A DNA stretch of 20,040 bases. Source: DATBLQ01 sp036555325. GTDB lineage: Bacteria; Pseudomonadota; Alphaproteobacteria; Rhizobiales; Aestuariivirgaceae. Each line of letters opens with the position of its first letter. Within the stretch, counting starts at the first letter, position 1. Below, in pieces: positions 7,565-14,505 of the stretch. The notes under the pieces were generated by a model. It made no database searches. It was not told the DNA's origin and saw only the letters and a list, made by a program, of their open reading frames with translations. Location: assembly GCA_036555325.1 (NCBI GenBank), contig DATBLQ010000071.1:1-20040 (forward strand), written 5' to 3'. The translations under genes were made by a program, and so were the position numbers.

Positions 7565-8638
7565 CTATTCGGCAGCGTCTCGATCTTCTCCGCCCGAGAC
7601 ATCCGCAATCCTTGCCGCAATCAGTCCGGCGTTCTCGCGGATTTTCTGCTCGATGTTCGCAGCCACGTCGGGATGCTGCTTCAGGAAGGTCTTGGCATTC
7701 TCCCGTCCCTGGCCAATGCGCTCGCCGTCGTAGGAAAACCAAGCTCCTGATTTCTCAACCACCCCGGCGGTTACACCGAGATCGAGCAGTTCGCCGCTTT
7801 TGGAGATTCCTTCGCCATACATGATGTCGAACTCCACCTGCCGGAAAGGCGGCGCCACCTTGTTTTTCACCACCTTCACCCGGGTCTGGTTGCCGACCAC
7901 CTCATCGCGATCCTTGATGGCGCCGATGCGCCGGATATCAAGCCTCACGGAGGCATAGAACTTGAGTGCATTGCCTCCGGTCGTCGTTTCGGGCGAACCG
8001 AACATCACCCCGATTTTCATCCGAATCTGATTGATGAAAATCACCATGCACTGGGTACGTGAGATCGAGGCCGTCAGCTTTCGCAAAGCCTGGCTCATGA
8101 GCCGCGCCTGCATGCCGGGCAAGGCATCACCCATCTCTCCTTCGATTTCCGCTCTCGGAGTGAGGGCCGCAACTGAATCGATCACCAGCACCTCAATTGC
8201 GCCCGAACGAACCAGAGTGTCGGCGATTTCCAACGCCTGTTCGCCCGTATCGGGCTGTGAAATCAGCAGATCTTCGATATTCACACCGAGCTTGCGGGCG
8301 TAGATCGGATCGAGCGCATGCTCTGCATCTATGAATGCGCAAATACCACCGCGCTTTTGCGCCTCCGCTATGGTCTGCAAAGCCAGCGTGGTCTTGCCCG
8401 ATGACTCAGGGCCGTAGATTTCAATAACCCGTCCGCGCGGCAATCCGCCAATTCCAAGCGCAATGTCAAGGCCGAGGGAGCCTGTTGAAATCGCCTCGAT
8501 CTCCACGACCGGGTTGGCCCCCAGTTTCATGATGGAGCCTTTTCCGAAGGCCCTTTCGATCTGACTGAGCGCCGCATCAAGCGCCTTGTTCTTATCCATT
8601 GAGCTGTTCTCAACCACCCGGAGATTAGTTTGCCCCAT
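7565..8638 (-). CDS. recA: Recombinase RecA
   Basis: A 357-residue RecA, the cytoplasmic ATP-dependent strand-exchange protein for homologous recombination that also triggers LexA self-cleavage in the SOS response. Walker A is GPESSGKT at 76-83 and Walker B VLVID at 150-154. The MAW-region FIDAEHALD and the loop L2 region around GSPETTTGGNALKFYASVRLD are intact. The C-terminus is acidic (SGGEDRDAAE), as usual. The ATG at 8638 is preceded by AGAGGAG with eight bases spacing. Upstream lie two candidate LexA operators and two promoter candidates, and downstream a strong terminator, so recA appears to be a single-gene transcription unit. Confidence 0.99.
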   Translation of the reverse strand: MGQTNLRVVENSSMDKNKALDAALSQIERAFGKGSIMKLGANPVVEIEAISTGSLGLDIALGIGGLPRGRVIEIYGPESSGKTTLALQTIAEAQKRGGICAFIDAEHALDPIYARKLGVNIEDLLISQPDTGEQALEIADTLVRSGAIEVLVIDSVAALTPRAEIEGEMGDALPGMQARLMSQALRKLTASISRTQCMVIFINQIRMKIGVMFGSPETTTGGNALKFYASVRLDIRRIGAIKDRDEVVGNQTRVKVVKNKVAPPFRQVEFDIMYGEGISKSGELLDLGVTAGVVEKSGAWFSYDGERIGQGRENAKTFLKQHPDVAANIEQKIRENAGLIAARIADVSGGEDRDAAE

Positions 8639-8707
8639 GAGCTCGCTCCTCTTATTTCACACTGGTTGCTGGGGTGCAATTTGCCAGTCAGGTTTTCGAG
8701 AGCGCAG

Positions 8708-8735
8708 AATGTACTCGTTTTGTTCCCATTGCAAG
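8708..8735 (-). promoter_or_regulatory. Proximal recA promoter with near-consensus LexA box
   Basis: On the minus strand CTTGCA (complement of 8730-8735) and TACATT (complement of 8708-8713) are spaced by 16 bp, about 70 bp before the recA start codon. Between them lies GAAC-N7-GTAC (8711-8725), one base off the alphaproteobacterial SOS box GAAC-N7-GAAC. An operator in the spacer is the usual layout for LexA repression of recA in this class. Motif match only; the operator is imperfect. Confidence 0.5.
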
Positions 8736-8763
8736 TGTTTTCGTAATTAATTGAAATATATCG

Positions 8764-8797
8764 ATTTTACGGAAGAGCGCAGGAACTTACAAGGAAC
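8764..8797 (-). promoter_or_regulatory. Distal LexA box overlapping a second promoter candidate
   Basis: A perfect GAAC-N7-GAAC direct repeat lies at 8783-8797 (GTTC-N7-GTTC on the recA strand), the SOS operator pattern of Alphaproteobacteria. Its spacer contains TTGTAA (complement of 8787-8792), which pairs with TAAAAT (complement of 8764-8769) at exactly 17 bp as a sigma-70 promoter candidate. A LexA dimer here would cover the -35 element. Transcription would start near 8757, giving a leader of about 119 nt before recA. Confidence 0.6.
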
Positions 8798-8871
8798 GAA
8801 CAAGGAATCACTGCTTTTTGCTCCACCGATCAGCCGATGGGAGCCGTCGACCCTGGCCGAACTTTTTCTCA

Positions 8872-9004
8872 TTAGAAAGCGAGGCCGGCAACATACAGAC
8901 GGACTATGCATCATTAGCCGTCATTGGGGAGAGAGGAAGTATGCCACCGGCCTCGTGCTGCCGAAAATCAATCCTAATGGTATTTCTTTTCGGCAGGTTC
9001 TGCC
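8872..9004 (-). ncRNA. Candidate structured small RNA between amidase and recA
   Basis: Reading on the minus strand, a 10-bp stem CTGCCGAAAA (8996-8987) pairs with TTTTCGGCAG (8967-8958) around a 19-nt loop. Two bases later a long nested stem follows. It has 9 bp (8955-8947 with 8888-8880), a 3x3 internal loop, then 5 bp (8943-8939 with 8896-8892). It encloses an inner hairpin of 5+2 bp with one bulged base (8922-8916 with 8905-8898). An unpaired CU-rich run UUCCUCUCUCCCC (8938-8926) resembles anti-Shine-Dalgarno loops of rhizobial small RNAs. The last stem is GC-rich and followed by CTTTCT, a weak terminator. A good promoter lies just upstream. No RNA family was recognised, and no coding frame here looks real. 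Because the stems are palindromic, a plus-strand RNA would fold too; the promoter favours minus. Confidence 0.4.
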
Positions 9005-9008
9005 TTGG

Positions 9009-9037
9009 TATATCAAAAGTAGTAAGAAATAGTCAAC
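9009..9037 (-). promoter_or_regulatory. Promoter of the candidate small RNA
   Basis: On the minus strand GTTGAC (complement of 9032-9037) and GATATA (complement of 9009-9014) are separated by 17 bp. This is close to the rhizobial housekeeping consensus CTTGAC-N17-CTATAT. The predicted start, near 9002-9006, falls at the first base of the structured stretch. It lies about 60-85 bp after the amidase stop. Confidence 0.5.
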
Positions 9038-9094
9038 GCCCTTGAAAGTTGTACCATCTCTCACTCGCAGTCAAGTGCTTTTGTTGCAGGCCGG

Positions 9095-10435
9095 CTACGT
9101 CCCGGTCAGTACATGTTCAATTGCCAGGGCAGTGGCAAATAAGGCCTGATCACACCCGGACGGCGCCATGATCATCAGCCCGCAAGGTGCATCTCCCGCC
9201 TCATGCATGGGAATAGAGATGGCGCACAGATCGAGAAAATTTCCAGCGAACGTGTTCCGCAGGCTAAGGAAATTGATCCGCATATAGTCTTCATCCGCAT
9301 CAAGGGCGGAAATGGGAGGTGGGATATTTGGCGTCGTCGGCAGGACCACGCCATCGAAGCCGTTCATGAGCTGCCTGACCCTGTGAACCAGGTCCGCACG
9401 CTTGCGGAGGATCACCACATATTCATGAGCGGGAATCGCCGCACCATTGAGAATGCGCCGCCCAACTCGCGGGTCATACTGATGTCCGCGCGCGGCAAGA
9501 AGATCCTTGTGGTGAGAGTAGGCTTCGACCGCTGAGATGCCCCCTTTCGTATTGATCGAAGCGATATCCTCGACCGACGGAAACTCCACGTCTGCGATCG
9601 AGGTCCCCGCTCGACCCAGTTTTCTCAAGGCCCTTTCAAAATTCCCGACAACCTTTTGCTCCACCCCCTCCACAAAACCTTGGGCAAGGCCCAACCGAAG
9701 CTTCTGCACAGGCTTCGGAACGATCCTTCCGTCCCAGTCACCAGCCATGACAGCATCGGCAATAGCCGCACACTGCACCGACTGTGTCATCGAGCCAACC
9801 GAGTCGAGCGTATAGGACAAGGGATAGGCGCCGAGTGTGGGTATCCGCCCGGTGCTGGGCTTATAGCCGGTGACACCGCAGAACGCCGCTGGTATTCGGC
9901 ACGATCCACCCGTGTCGGTCCCGATGCCCAGTGCACACATACCATCCGCCACGGAAACCGCGGCACCCGAAGAAGATCCTCCCGGTATGCATTTCCGCTT
10001 CCGGTCGTAAGGCGAAAGCGGGGTACCATAGTGAGGGTTGAGGCCCACGCCCGAATAGGCGAATTCGGTCATGTTGGTGCGTCCGACTACGATGAAGCCC
10101 TTGGCCTTGAGCCGCGCTATCGCAGGAGCATCCTCTTGTGCCGGGGGCCGATCCTTCAGCACCACCGATCCGGCCGTCGTCACCTCCCCGGCAATATCGA
10201 AAAGATCCTTTACCGATATGGGAATGCCGGCGAACCGCGATGGATGCTTGTTGCGTCGCCTCAGCTCGTCAAGATGTCGGGCGCGTTCGCGCGCGCCATC
10301 CTCGTCGACTTGCAAAAAGGTGCGCTTGCCTTCTCCCGCCGGGTCCTTGATGCGCGCCATTGCGATTTCGACCAGCGCAGCCGCAGTTGCACGGCCCGTT
10401 TCAAGGTCGCGGGCAAGCTCCTCAACCGTCGTCAT
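9095..10435 (-). CDS. Amidase-signature family amidase
   Basis: A 446-residue amidase of the Ser-cisSer-Lys class, which hydrolyses carboxylic amides. Lys76 (PISVKDLFD), the Gly/Ser motif at 152-157 (GGSSSG) that supplies the cis-Ser, and the nucleophile Ser178 (GTDTGGSCR) are all present. It lacks the features that would mark it as GatA of the tRNA amidotransferase, no gatB or gatC is nearby, and the substrate cannot be told from sequence. It starts six bases after the cckA stop on the same strand, so the two are probably cotranscribed; the GGAGAG ribosome-site candidate lies inside the last codons of cckA. The gap beyond its stop holds the candidate small RNA and the recA control region. 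Confidence 0.93.
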   Translation of the reverse strand: MTTVEELARDLETGRATAAALVEIAMARIKDPAGEGKRTFLQVDEDGARERARHLDELRRRNKHPSRFAGIPISVKDLFDIAGEVTTAGSVVLKDRPPAQEDAPAIARLKAKGFIVVGRTNMTEFAYSGVGLNPHYGTPLSPYDRKRKCIPGGSSSGAAVSVADGMCALGIGTDTGGSCRIPAAFCGVTGYKPSTGRIPTLGAYPLSYTLDSVGSMTQSVQCAAIADAVMAGDWDGRIVPKPVQKLRLGLAQGFVEGVEQKVVGNFERALRKLGRAGTSIADVEFPSVEDIASINTKGGISAVEAYSHHKDLLAARGHQYDPRVGRRILNGAAIPAHEYVVILRKRADLVHRVRQLMNGFDGVVLPTTPNIPPPISALDADEDYMRINFLSLRNTFAGNFLDLCAISIPMHEAGDAPCGLMIMAPSGCDQALFATALAIEHVLTGT

Positions 10436-10441
10436 GCCGAT

Positions 10442-12961
10442 CTAACTCTCCATCGCCTGCTTAACAGCTTCTGCCAGCTGCTTCAGTGTGAAGGGTTTCG
10501 GCAAAAAAGCAAAATCGGTTTGGCCCTCGAGATTCTTTTCGAAAGCATCCTCGGCGTAGCCGGAAATGAACACAATCTTGGTCTTGGCACCTCTTTTGCG
10601 CAGCTCTTTCAGAAGCGTCGGTCCATCCATTTCTGGCATAACCACATCCGAAAGCACGAGGTCGATCGTGTCATGGTTTTCGCCGAAGAGTCTCAAAGCC
10701 ATCTCTCCCGAGTCGGCTTCCAGCACTTTGTAGCCCCGCGAGGCAAGTGCGCGCGAAGCGAAAGCTCTCACTGCATCTTCATCTTCCACCAGCAATACCG
10801 TGCCTTTGCCGGTCAGATCCTGTTTCTTCACCTGCTTGTCTAACCGGGTTTCCCCCTCCTCTTTCGCCGGTTCGCGATAATGCCGCGGCAAATAGATCCG
10901 GAAGGTCGTTCCCTTGCCAAGTTCGCTCTGGCAGAAAATGAACCCGCCTGTTTGCTTCACGATGCCGTACACGGTGGAAAGCCCAAGACCGGTTCCCTTT
11001 CCCACTTCTTTGGTCGAGAAAAACGGCTCGTAGATCTTTTCAAGAATTTCGGCGGGCATTCCGGTGCCGGTGTCTTCGAGCTCACACAGCACATACTCCC
11101 CCGGCGGCATTTGGTCCGGATTGATCTTGCGCGATTCCTCCACCGTCACATTGGCGGTGCGTACTGTCAGCGTACCGCCATTTGGCATTGCGTCACGCGC
11201 ATTCACAGCAAGATTGACGATCACCTGTTCAAACTGGTTCACGTCGATCTTCACCAATCCCACATCGCGGCCGTGCACAACTCTGAGACCCACCTTTTCG
11301 CCGAGCAGCCGCCCCAAAAGATTACCCAGATCTGAAATCGCATCGGTGAGCGACAAGACTTCCGGACGCAATGTCTGCCGCCGCGAGAAGGCAAGCAGCT
11401 GCCGCACGAGATTGGCGGCGCGGTTGGCGTTTTGCTTGATGTTCATGATGTCCGCGAAGGCAGGATCGGTCGGACGGTGGCGCGCCAGCAGCAAATCCGA
11501 AAACCCGATTATTGCGGTGAGAACATTGTTAAAGTCGTGGGCGACGCCGCCAGCCAACTGGCCTATCGCCTGCATTTTTTGGCTCTGCGCCAGCTGAACC
11601 TCAAGTGCCCGGTGCTCGGTAGTTTCAACCGCGTAGACGATCGTCTGGACATACTCCCCGGAGTCAAGGGACGCTGCGGCAAAGAAAATCTGCACTGTTC
11701 GCGTTTGGTCTCCGGCAAGCGCGATATCGACGGGCGGAATTTGTGAATTGCGCCGGAGCGCCTGGCGCAGCGCATCCGAAAGATTGCCCCGGAACGGTTC
11801 CGCCGCAAGATCGGCAAGCGGTGCTCCGCGCTTTGCCAGCGGGCTCAATTTCAGGAAGGCCGCGTTGGCGTTGGTCACCCGCCCGGACCGGTCGATCTGC
11901 GCAATCGCGATTGGTGCGGTGTTGAACAGTCGCGACAACTGTAGTTCGCTTTCGTGTGCATCGAACTGTTCGCCAGCGTTGCGCCGCAGGACCAGGGATC
12001 GCGAAGGCTGCGGCTTGCCCTGTGAATCGAAATCTGTCCGATGAATGATCCTTACCGGGAGGAGACGCCCATCCCGCGTTTTCATTTCGATATCCACCGT
12101 ATCGGTGCGTTCCTTTCCAGCTCGGGGGGAAACGCCCAAGAGGAGCTGCTTTCCGTCAATCGTGGCAATATCCTCAAGGGTCAGTCGTCCATCCATTGTC
12201 TGCTCGAGATCAAGGCCGAGCCAAGAGCTAAGGGTCGCGTTGATGTAGGCGACCCGACCATCCGCATCGCTGGAGAAAAACCCCGCCGGAGCAGAATCGA
12301 GATAATTGATGATGTACTGCAGCCTTGAGAAGGCACTTTCCTGGCGCTGCCGGTCTTGACTGACGTCCGCCAGTCGCCAGAGGACGAAAACCTGGCCAAG
12401 GCTGGCGGCGATCGGAGTAATCGAGACGCGTATCCACGCCGGCTCATCGGCCTTGGCACCTGCCGCGGCCGAGCCCGCAGCGAGCCTGAATTCCTCACTT
12501 ATGTGCTGCCGGTCGCGGGCGGCCTGCGCCAGCCGGTAGATGGCGTCCGATATGTCAGGATGCCCGGCATAGAGATTTTCCACTCCCACCATTCGCCCCA
12601 ACCCAGCCTGGCTGACGAGCGCCCGATAGGGGTGATTTGCGTAAACCACCCGCCCGCGACTGTCGGTGACCGCGAAGGCCTCATCGATGGCATCGGCCAG
12701 TCCGTCGAAAAACGCCCGCTGCCGCGGCATGCTGCCGAGGTGGACAAGGCCTGCCACGGCCCCAAGCAGGCCCAAAAGCCCCATGCCTGCCAAAACCCCC
12801 AAGCCCAGCAACAACCATGGGGCAAATTGCCCCTTAAGCCAATGAGTTAGGAGGCCGGCAGCGGCGGCTGCGCAGAGACCTATGACAATCGCGGTAAAGG
12901 GCTTGCCTCGCTGCTTGAGCAGCGCTAGCGCGCCCGCAGCCTGCGCCACACTGTCGTTCAT
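10442..12961 (-). CDS. cckA: Hybrid histidine kinase CckA
   Basis: An 839-residue hybrid kinase with the CckA architecture. Two membrane segments (about 22-40 and 48-75) are followed by PAS-like domains at about 85-200, 215-325 and 340-450. The HisKA domain has His475 (GGVAHDFNNVL). The ATPase domain has N-box Asn583/Asn587 (NLAVNARDAM), G1 Asp630-Gly634 (DTGTGM) and G2 around 655-661. The C-terminal receiver has phospho-acceptor Asp772 (LSDVVMPEMDG), Ser800 and Lys822 (PKPF). In Alphaproteobacteria CckA passes phosphate through ChpT to CtrA and CpdR and controls the cell cycle, motility and envelope genes. All residues for kinase and receiver function are present. The ATG at 12961 has only a weak ribosome site. 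A TATACT -10-like element (complement of 13007-13012) lies about 45 bp upstream without a good -35. Confidence 0.95.
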   Translation of the reverse strand: MNDSVAQAAGALALLKQRGKPFTAIVIGLCAAAAAGLLTHWLKGQFAPWLLLGLGVLAGMGLLGLLGAVAGLVHLGSMPRQRAFFDGLADAIDEAFAVTDSRGRVVYANHPYRALVSQAGLGRMVGVENLYAGHPDISDAIYRLAQAARDRQHISEEFRLAAGSAAAGAKADEPAWIRVSITPIAASLGQVFVLWRLADVSQDRQRQESAFSRLQYIINYLDSAPAGFFSSDADGRVAYINATLSSWLGLDLEQTMDGRLTLEDIATIDGKQLLLGVSPRAGKERTDTVDIEMKTRDGRLLPVRIIHRTDFDSQGKPQPSRSLVLRRNAGEQFDAHESELQLSRLFNTAPIAIAQIDRSGRVTNANAAFLKLSPLAKRGAPLADLAAEPFRGNLSDALRQALRRNSQIPPVDIALAGDQTRTVQIFFAAASLDSGEYVQTIVYAVETTEHRALEVQLAQSQKMQAIGQLAGGVAHDFNNVLTAIIGFSDLLLARHRPTDPAFADIMNIKQNANRAANLVRQLLAFSRRQTLRPEVLSLTDAISDLGNLLGRLLGEKVGLRVVHGRDVGLVKIDVNQFEQVIVNLAVNARDAMPNGGTLTVRTANVTVEESRKINPDQMPPGEYVLCELEDTGTGMPAEILEKIYEPFFSTKEVGKGTGLGLSTVYGIVKQTGGFIFCQSELGKGTTFRIYLPRHYREPAKEEGETRLDKQVKKQDLTGKGTVLLVEDEDAVRAFASRALASRGYKVLEADSGEMALRLFGENHDTIDLVLSDVVMPEMDGPTLLKELRKRGAKTKIVFISGYAEDAFEKNLEGQTDFAFLPKPFTLKQLAEAVKQAMES

Positions 12962-13057
12962 ACCTCTAGGTCCGCCCTGGGAAATCCGCTTGGCCGAATC
13001 ACCGGCAGTATAGGCGATTTGGCCCTCGCGGCATTATCGCCAGTGAGGAAACTGCCA

Positions 13058-13099
13058 TAGGTTTGTCGGAACGACTCTGCTAGACTTTTCACAAACCTA
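13058..13099. repeat. 9-bp inverted repeat in the cckA / fliO-like divergent region
   Basis: taggtttgt at 13058-13066 and acaaaccta at 13091-13099 are perfect inverted copies with 24 bp between them. The space includes a -10-like tagact (13081-13086) facing the FliO-like gene. The pair lies within the 169-bp region between two divergent genes and could be a regulator site or a weak hairpin. No CtrA box (TTAA-N7-TTAA) was seen here. Confidence 0.45.
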
Positions 13100-13130
13100 G
13101 ATCACGGCACTGGGCATCAAGGGGCCACGA

Positions 13131-13610
13131 ATGCAAATCCAGAATCCCGCTATTTACGCCGCCGCGGCTGTTGTGCTGCTGCTGGCTCTCTTCATCATAG
13201 TTTTGATCGCTCGCTCGATGAGTGGAGGCGTGCGTGGCCGCAGAGGTCAACGGCTGGCCATCGCCGAATACCATGATATCGACAAAATCCGCCGTCTCGT
13301 TCTGATCCGCCGAGACGACGTTGAACATCTGCTGCTGATCGGTCCGAACCAGGACCTTCTGATCGAGAGCAACATCGCCGCAAGGGAAGAAGGTCTGTCA
13401 CTCGGCGATACGGCGCCGTTGTTGCAGCGTCCGCAGAAGCTTGAGCCGGCAGGCGAGAATGCCGAACGCGGTGACCGCGCGTCGATCCGGCCGCGCATGG
13501 CTCCACGCCCTGCCGTTTTCGGCGATCGCGCTCCGAATTTGCGCAGCGTTGAACCCGACGGGCCACGCCTGACAACGGTTCGAGGAACTTTTGACGAGGC
13601 TGGTAACTAA
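13131..13610 (+). CDS. FliO-like membrane protein
   Basis: A 159-residue protein with one N-terminal membrane segment (about 7-28). It is followed by a compact domain with IDKIRRLVLIRRDDVEHLLL and LLIESNI, the pattern of the FliO/FliZ family. The C-terminal half is a low-complexity Arg/Pro-rich tail. FliO is an accessory to the flagellar export gate (FliP-FliQ-FliR), but no other flagellar gene is in the window, and such solitary copies are also found outside flagellar loci. AAGGGG six bases before the ATG supports the start. The gene diverges from cckA and converges with dksA, leaving seven bases between the stops. Family membership is fairly sure; a flagellar role is not. Confidence 0.75.
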   Translation: MQIQNPAIYAAAAVVLLLALFIIVLIARSMSGGVRGRRGQRLAIAEYHDIDKIRRLVLIRRDDVEHLLLIGPNQDLLIESNIAAREEGLSLGDTAPLLQRPQKLEPAGENAERGDRASIRPRMAPRPAVFGDRAPNLRSVEPDGPRLTTVRGTFDEAGN

Positions 13611-13617
13611 ACGGCCA

Positions 13618-14040
13618 TTAGTCGTCGCGATAGACTTTCTCTCGCCGCTCGTGACGCTCCTGCGCTTCTATTGAAAGAGTGGCGATCGGACGGGCATCGA
13701 GACGCCGCAGTGAAATCGGCTCCCCCGTTTCTTCACAGAAGCCGTAGGAGCCGTCGTCTATTCTCTGCAGCGCGGCATCGATCTTGGCTATCAGCTTGCG
13801 CTGCCGATCCCGTGTCCTGAGCTCCAGCGCACGGTCTGTTTCGGTTGATGCCCGGTCTACTAGGTCGGGGAGGACATTGTTTTCATCCTGCAGGTGCTCC
13901 AGCGTTTCCCTGCTCTCCCGCAGAATGTCGTCCTTCCACGCCAGAAGTTTGTGCCTGAAGTAATCCCTTTGCCGCTCGTTCATGAACGGCTCGTCTTCGG
14001 TTGGCCGGTAGTCCTGATTGTAGTCGTTGTTGACAGCCAT
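13618..14040 (-). CDS. dksA: RNA polymerase-binding transcription factor DksA
   Basis: A 140-residue DksA/TraR-family protein that enters the RNA polymerase secondary channel and, with ppGpp, tunes rRNA and amino-acid promoters. The coiled coil spans about 22-95, and its tip keeps the two acidic residues needed for activity, Asp59 and Asp62 (LPDLVDRAS, like Asp71 and Asp74 of E. coli). The zinc finger is degenerate: of the four Cys positions only Cys102 remains, the others being Thr105, Ser123 and Ala126. This is common in alphaproteobacterial DksA and means zinc is probably not bound. The frame is open 41 codons upstream, but the start at 14040 fits homologues and has GGGAG seven bases before it. 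Confidence 0.95.
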   Translation of the reverse strand: MAVNNDYNQDYRPTEDEPFMNERQRDYFRHKLLAWKDDILRESRETLEHLQDENNVLPDLVDRASTETDRALELRTRDRQRKLIAKIDAALQRIDDGSYGFCEETGEPISLRRLDARPIATLSIEAQERHERREKVYRDD

Positions 14041-14073
14041 AAACGTCTCCCGCCCCAGTGTCGGAATGGGCGC

Positions 14074-14102
14074 CTTATATCGAGGTGGAGTTGCCTCGAC
14101 AA
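14074..14102 (-). promoter_or_regulatory. dksA promoter candidate with internal palindrome
   Basis: On the minus strand TTGTCG (complement of 14097-14102) and TATAAG (complement of 14074-14079) are 17 bp apart, about 34 bp before the dksA start codon. The spacer contains a perfect inverted repeat, tcgagg at 14080-14085 and cctcga at 14094-14099. This could be a repressor site or only a small hairpin. Confidence 0.5.
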
Positions 14103-14505
14103 CAGTTTTTCGGAAAGTAAAGATCGCTTGACACTGGATTTTCGGCAACAATAGGCAGCACACTGACTGAATCCGGAATGGTTGAAGCTCGTCGCTTTCT
14201 CATTAAACTTTCGTTATTTTCGCCCCGCCCATCCGGCACAGGTGCGGCGCAAAATGCCTGACCTAAAGGACAAGGGGCGCCGAGGATGGCAGACATCCGT
14301 CGAGACCAATTCCGAAATGCCGCTCCAGGCTTCGGGTTGGACCACGCTTCCCGGAGACCGCCCTTTGGGCCTCCCGTCCGATACGCCTGGTGTTTCCGGC
14401 GAGAGGCACTGGCCATTCTGCTTAGGTCCCTAACCGGAATTCGGTCCATGTTGCCCCAAACGGCACTCTGGTCTAGGAAGCGGTCTCACAGTTCCTGGCA
14501 GCATT
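14103..14505. other. Non-coding stretch between dksA and the ATPase gene
   Basis: About 400 bp without a convincing gene. Short open frames exist on the plus strand (for example from 14182 and 14286) but show no family features and lack good ribosome sites. A promoter-like pair facing the ATPase gene, TTGAAG at 14182-14187 and TAAACT at 14204-14209 with 16-bp spacing, would give a leader near 290 nt. I looked for a SAM-II type riboswitch, which precedes metA in many relatives, and did not see one. No strong hairpin with a T run was found. Confidence 0.4.

Noticed and set aside
8751..9032. Open frame of 93 codons on the plus strand between recA and the amidase gene
   Set aside because: No family features, no good ribosome site, and it runs through the palindromic stems and the recA control region; better explained as non-coding.
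9095..10435. Assignment of the amidase as GatA
   Set aside because: It has the shared amidase signature, but no gatB or gatC is nearby and GatA-specific features were not seen.
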